From: Pseudomonas sp.
GTDB lineage: Bacteria > Pseudomonadota > Gammaproteobacteria > Pseudomonadales > Pseudomonadaceae
DNA: 44,872 bases
Direction: 5' to 3'
Assembly (NCBI RefSeq): GCF_030147005.1
Contig: NZ_JASLAW010000070.1
Coordinates: 1-44,872, forward strand
Shown: one piece after another, positions 41,387 to 44,872 of the stretch
Layout of the letters: each line of letters starts with the position of its first letter
How positions within the stretch are numbered: the first letter of the stretch is position 1
The notes under the pieces: model-generated
The model's input: only the letters and a program-made list of their open reading frames with translations
What the model was told of the DNA's origin: nothing
Databases searched by the model: none
Made by a program: the position numbers and the translations under genes

Positions 41387-44020
41387 ATGGCCGATTGGCA
41401 GTCCCTCGATCCCGAGGCCGCTCGTGAAGCGGAAAAATACGAAAACCCTATTCCTAGCCGCGAACTGATCCTGGCGCACCTCGCCGATCGTGGTTCGCCT
41501 GCTAGCCGCGAGCAGCTGGTTGAAGAATTCGGTCTGACCACCGAAGACCAGCTCGAGGCCCTGCGCCGCCGTTTGCGTGCGATGGAGCGCGATGCTCAAT
41601 TGATCTACACCCGCCGTGGCACTTACGCGCCGGTCGACAAGCTTGACCTGATCCTCGGCCGCATCGCCGGTCACCGGGACGGCTTCGGCTTCCTGATCCC
41701 GGATGACGGCAGCGACGACCTGTTTATGAGCCCGGCGCAAATGCGCCTGGTGTTCGATGGCGACCGTGCACTGGCACGTGTTTCCGGCCTGGACCGTCGT
41801 GGCCGTCGTGAAGGCGTGATCGTCGAAGTGGTGTCCCGTGCCCACGAGTCGATCGTCGGTCGTTACTTCGAAGAAGGCGGCATCGGCTTCGTGGTGCCGG
41901 ATAACCCGAAGGTCCAGCAGGAAGTGCTGATCACCCCGGGCCGCAATGGCGCCGCCAAAGTCGGCCAGTTCGTCGAGGTGAAAATCACCCACTGGCCTAC
42001 CGCGCGTTTCCAGCCGCAGGGCGATATCGTTGAAGTGGTCGGCAACTACATGGCGCCGGGCATGGAAATCGACGTCGCGCTGCGCACCTACGATATTCCC
42101 CACGTCTGGCCTGATGCCGTGCTCAAGGAAGCCGCCAAGCTCAAGCCTGAAGTTGAAGATAAAGACAAAGAGAAGCGCATCGACCTGCGCCATCTGCCGT
42201 TCGTCACCATCGACGGCGAAGATGCCCGCGACTTCGACGATGCGGTCTATTGCGAAGCCAAGCCGGGCAAGCTGCGGCTGTTCTCCGGCGGCTGGAAGTT
42301 GTTCGTCGCGATTGCCGACGTGTCCAGTTACGTGAAGATCGGTTCGGCCCTGGATAACGAAGCCCAGGTGCGCGGCAACTCCGTGTACTTCCCTGAGCGC
42401 GTGATCCCGATGCTGCCCGAGCAGCTGTCCAACGGCCTCTGCTCGTTGAATCCGAAAGTCGACCGCTTGGCCATGGTGTGCGAGATGACCATCTCCAAAA
42501 CCGGCGAAATGACCGACTACCAGTTCTACGAAGCGGTAATCCATTCCCAGGCCCGCCTGACCTACAACAAAGTCAGCACTATCCTGGAAACGCCGAAGAC
42601 CAGCGAAGCGAAGGCCCTGCGCAGCGAATACGCCGACGTGGTACCGCACCTCAAGCAGCTCTACTCGCTGTACAAGGTATTGCTGGGCGCCCGTCATACG
42701 CGTGGCGCGATCGATTTCGAAACTCAGGAAACCCGGATTGTCTTCGGCTCCGAGCGCAAAATCGCCGCGATCACCCCGACGACGCGTAACGATGCGCACA
42801 AGCTGATCGAGGAATGCATGCTGGCGGCCAACGTGGCCACCGCTGAATTCCTGAAAAAGCACGAAATTCCCGCGTTGTACCGGGTGCACGACGGTCCGCC
42901 GCCGGAGCGCCTGGAAAAACTGCGCGCATTCCTCGGCGAACTCGGGCTGTCCCTGCACAAAGGCAAGGACGGCCCGACGCCGAAGGATTACCAGGCCTTG
43001 TTGGCCAGCATCAAGGACCGTCCGGATTACCACGTCATCCAGACCGTGATGCTGCGCTCGTTGAGCCAGGCGGTGTACAGCGCCGATAACCAGGGCCACT
43101 TCGGCCTTAATTATGAAGCGTACACCCACTTCACCTCGCCGATTCGTCGCTACCCGGACCTGCTCACGCACCGCGCGATCCGCAGCGTGATCCACTCCAA
43201 GCAGAACACCCCGCACGTCAAGCGCGCCGGTGCCATGACCATTCCGAAGGCACGGATCTATCCGTACGACGAAGCGGCCCTGGAGCAGTTGGGCGAGCAG
43301 TGCTCCATGAGCGAGCGCCGCGCCGATGAAGCCACCCGTGATGTGGTGAATTGGCTCAAGTGCGAATTCATGAAGGATCGCGTGGGCGAGTCGTTCCCGG
43401 GCGTGATCACCGCCGTGACCGGTTTCGGCCTGTTCGTCGAACTGACCGACATCTACGTCGAGGGCCTGGTGCACGTCACCGCCTTGCCGGGCGACTACTA
43501 CCACTTCGATCCTGTGCATCACCGCCTGGCGGGCGAGCGCAGCGGTCGCAGCTTCCGCCTGGGTGACACGGTGGAAGTGCAGGTCATGCGCGTCGACCTC
43601 GACGAACGCAAGATCGACTTCGGCATGCCTGACAAGCCCGTCGAGCCGACGGGTCGTAAAAAACGTGGCGGCGAAACCACCGCACCGGCTGCCAAAGGCA
43701 AAGGGGCTCCAGCGAAAGCGGCGGCCGTCGAGTCTGCGCCAGCCAAGGCTGGTCGCCGTTCTTCCGCCAAGGAAAAGGCCCCGGAAGCCTATCGCCCAAG
43801 CGACGCTGCGGCGAAAAACGCCGAGCTGCGCAAGAGCCGCGAGTTGAAGCAGCAGTTGCTCAACGAAGCCAAAAGCGGTGGTAAAGCGGCGTCTGGGGGA
43901 AAGTCCCAAGGGGCGGAAAAACCGTCGAGCAAACCCAGTAAACACCGTAAAGGCCCGCCCAAAGCGGGTTCGGCCCCCGCGAAAAGCGGCGGGTCGCGCA
44001 AACCTAAGGCCAAGTCATGA
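41387..44020 (+). CDS. rnr: Ribonuclease R
   Basis: An 877-residue 3'-5' exoribonuclease able to digest structured RNA, used in mRNA, rRNA and trans-translation quality control. In order it has an N-terminal winged-helix segment (about 20-80), two cold-shock-type domains (about 85-240), the RNB catalytic domain with metal-binding Asp276, Asp282, Asp284 and Asp285 in DGEDARDFDD, an S1 domain (about 660-740, PGVITAVTGFGLFVEL) and a Lys/Ala/Pro-rich basic tail of about 125 residues. ATG 41387 has AAGGTGA about 11 bases upstream. The stop overlaps the rlmB start (ATGA). Confidence 0.97.
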   Translation: MADWQSLDPEAAREAEKYENPIPSRELILAHLADRGSPASREQLVEEFGLTTEDQLEALRRRLRAMERDAQLIYTRRGTYAPVDKLDLILGRIAGHRDGFGFLIPDDGSDDLFMSPAQMRLVFDGDRALARVSGLDRRGRREGVIVEVVSRAHESIVGRYFEEGGIGFVVPDNPKVQQEVLITPGRNGAAKVGQFVEVKITHWPTARFQPQGDIVEVVGNYMAPGMEIDVALRTYDIPHVWPDAVLKEAAKLKPEVEDKDKEKRIDLRHLPFVTIDGEDARDFDDAVYCEAKPGKLRLFSGGWKLFVAIADVSSYVKIGSALDNEAQVRGNSVYFPERVIPMLPEQLSNGLCSLNPKVDRLAMVCEMTISKTGEMTDYQFYEAVIHSQARLTYNKVSTILETPKTSEAKALRSEYADVVPHLKQLYSLYKVLLGARHTRGAIDFETQETRIVFGSERKIAAITPTTRNDAHKLIEECMLAANVATAEFLKKHEIPALYRVHDGPPPERLEKLRAFLGELGLSLHKGKDGPTPKDYQALLASIKDRPDYHVIQTVMLRSLSQAVYSADNQGHFGLNYEAYTHFTSPIRRYPDLLTHRAIRSVIHSKQNTPHVKRAGAMTIPKARIYPYDEAALEQLGEQCSMSERRADEATRDVVNWLKCEFMKDRVGESFPGVITAVTGFGLFVELTDIYVEGLVHVTALPGDYYHFDPVHHRLAGERSGRSFRLGDTVEVQVMRVDLDERKIDFGMPDKPVEPTGRKKRGGETTAPAAKGKGAPAKAAAVESAPAKAGRRSSAKEKAPEAYRPSDAAAKNAELRKSRELKQQLLNEAKSGGKAASGGKSQGAEKPSSKPSKHRKGPPKAGSAPAKSGGSRKPKAKS

Positions 44021-44772
44021 GTCTGGAAAAAATCTACGGCGTGCACGCCGTAGAAGCACTGCTGCGTCACCACCCCAAGCGCGTCAAGCAAGTATGGCTG
44101 GCGGAGGGTCGCAGCGAGCCACGCGTGCAAGCGCTGGTGGAGCTCGCCACCCAGAACAAGGTCGCCATCGGCCAGGCTGAACGCCGTGAAATGGACGTGT
44201 GGGTAGAAGGCGTTCACCAAGGTGTGGTTGCTGATGTCAGCCCGAGCCAGGTGTGGGGCGAAGCCATGCTCGACGAGCTGCTCGACCGTACCGAAGGCGC
44301 GCCGTTGCTGCTGGTGCTCGACGGCGTGACCGACCCGCACAACCTCGGCGCCTGTCTGCGTTCGGCGGACGCTGCCGGCGCGCTGGCGGTGATCGTGCCT
44401 AAAGACAAGTCAGCGACCCTGACACCGGTAGTGCGTAAAGTGGCCTGCGGCGCGGCGGAAGTGATTCCGCTGGTGGCAGTGACCAACCTGGCGCGCACCC
44501 TGGAAAAGCTCCAGCAGCGTGGCTTGTGGGTTGTCGGCACGGCGGGGGAGGCCGACGTCAGCATTTATGACCAGGACCTCACCGGCCCAACCATCCTGAT
44601 CATGGGCGCCGAAGGCAAAGGCATGCGTCGTTTGACTCGTGAGCATTGCGACTACCTGGTGCATTTGCCGATGGCCGGCAGCGTCAGCAGTCTGAACGTT
44701 TCGGTAGCGACGGGTGTGTGCCTGTTTGAAGCCCGGCGTCAGCGCGGTGCCAAGGCTAAAGCCAAGAAGTAA
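44017..44772 (+). CDS. rlmB: 23S rRNA (guanosine-2251-2'-O)-methyltransferase RlmB
   Basis: A 251-residue SPOUT methyltransferase that methylates Gm2251 in the P-loop of 23S rRNA. The N-terminal 75 residues form the substrate-binding domain (IYGVHAVEALL). The catalytic knotted domain has the three SpoU motifs: DPHNLGACLRSADAAGA, MGAEGKGMRRLT and PMAGSVSSLNVSVA. It overlaps the rnr stop by four bases, the same pairing as rnr-rlmB in E. coli. A composite REP element follows the stop after 24 bases. Confidence 0.97.
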   Translation: MSLEKIYGVHAVEALLRHHPKRVKQVWLAEGRSEPRVQALVELATQNKVAIGQAERREMDVWVEGVHQGVVADVSPSQVWGEAMLDELLDRTEGAPLLLVLDGVTDPHNLGACLRSADAAGALAVIVPKDKSATLTPVVRKVACGAAEVIPLVAVTNLARTLEKLQQRGLWVVGTAGEADVSIYDQDLTGPTILIMGAEGKGMRRLTREHCDYLVHLPMAGSVSSLNVSVATGVCLFEARRQRGAKAKAKK

Positions 44773-44796
44773 TGTAAGCCTGGCATAAAACCCGAC

Positions 44797-44872
44797 TGTG
44801 GGAGCGGGCTTGCCGCTTGCCCTAATGCCGGTCAGTTAAGCGCTAAAGCAGAAAAACCTGCGACCTGTGGCG
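44797..44872. repeat. Composite nested REP element (copy C, cut by window edge)
   Basis: Left part of the element also seen at 14432 and, in reverse, at 1-150: outer REP, the ccctaatgccggtcagttaag block, agcgctaaagcag and the first bases (tgtggcg) of the inner REP. It differs from the copy at 1-150 by a 7-base duplication (gcttgcc repeated) in the outer REP and otherwise matches it for over 50 bases. Confidence 0.85.

Noticed and set aside
41384..43945. An 853-codon minus-strand open frame opposite rnr
   Set aside because: Antisense shadow of RNase R, whose domains and catalytic residues are clear on the plus strand.
1..44872. CRISPR array, prophage, insertion sequence or defence island
   Set aside because: No regularly spaced direct repeats, phage genes, transposases or restriction/defence families were seen; repeats are REP palindromes and gene content is core.

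Overview
This is a GC-rich stretch of core chromosome from a fluorescent pseudomonad, most likely the Pseudomonas fluorescens group. Three things point there. The gene order (nudF-DUF1249-cpdA-yqiA-parE-parC, serB-psd-rhdA-HDOD-motAB-rsgA-orn, queG/nnrD-tsaE-amiB-mutL-miaA-hfq-hflX-hflK-hflC-hisZ-purA, rnr-rlmB) is the one I know from Pseudomonas chromosomes. The rhodanese carries the CQTHHR loop of Azotobacter/Pseudomonas RhdA. Several intergenic gaps hold REP/REPIN palindromes of the type common in P. fluorescens. There is no integrase, transposase, phage gene, CRISPR array or toxin-antitoxin pair. I see no obvious unknown multi-gene system; the interest lies in repeats, intergenic structures and a few poorly understood genes.

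Layout. 1-263: REP DNA. 264-2268: cytX converging on a DUF3298 lipoprotein gene. 2464-10429: a forward run with the nudF/DUF1249 pair, cpdA, yqiA, parE, a phytase-like secreted protein and parC. 10606-11310: a PqiC-like lipoprotein ending in a terminator. 11517-13055: an Smp/AhpA-like membrane protein on the minus strand, divergent from serB (13189-14403). 14648-17933: psd, rhdA and an HDOD gene on the minus strand, divergent from motAB (18101-19972). 20144-21175: rsgA, divergent from orn. 21917-22531: a TRIC-type channel gene convergent with queG, which is divergent from the long operon running from nnrD to hflC (23656-33103). 33397-35928: hisZ and purA. 36068-38002: a chemoreceptor. 38111-40689: a ferric-iron binding protein and permease on the minus strand. 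40835-41160: two identical tRNA-Leu(CAG) genes. 41387-44772: rnr-rlmB, then another REP element.

How the genes relate. Most are housekeeping: chromosome decatenation (ParE/ParC), ribosome and RNA maintenance (RsgA, Orn, RNase R, RlmB, MiaA, QueG, TsaE, Hfq), wall splitting (AmiB), mismatch repair (MutL, with the endonuclease motif), membrane proteolysis control (HflK/HflC), metabolite repair and nucleotide turnover (NnrD, NudF, CpdA), and biosynthesis (SerB, Psd, HisZ, PurA). MotA/MotB and the chemoreceptor serve motility. The iron pair and CytX are nutrient uptake systems. Many neighbours overlap at stop/start codons, which suggests translational coupling.

Best leads for a second look: a nested composite REP element present three times; a REPIN inserted just upstream of cytX next to what may be a decayed TPP riboswitch; a two-hairpin structure after parC; an exact 239-bp tandem duplication of tRNA-Leu with its promoter and terminator; and the phytase-like gene coupled to parE.
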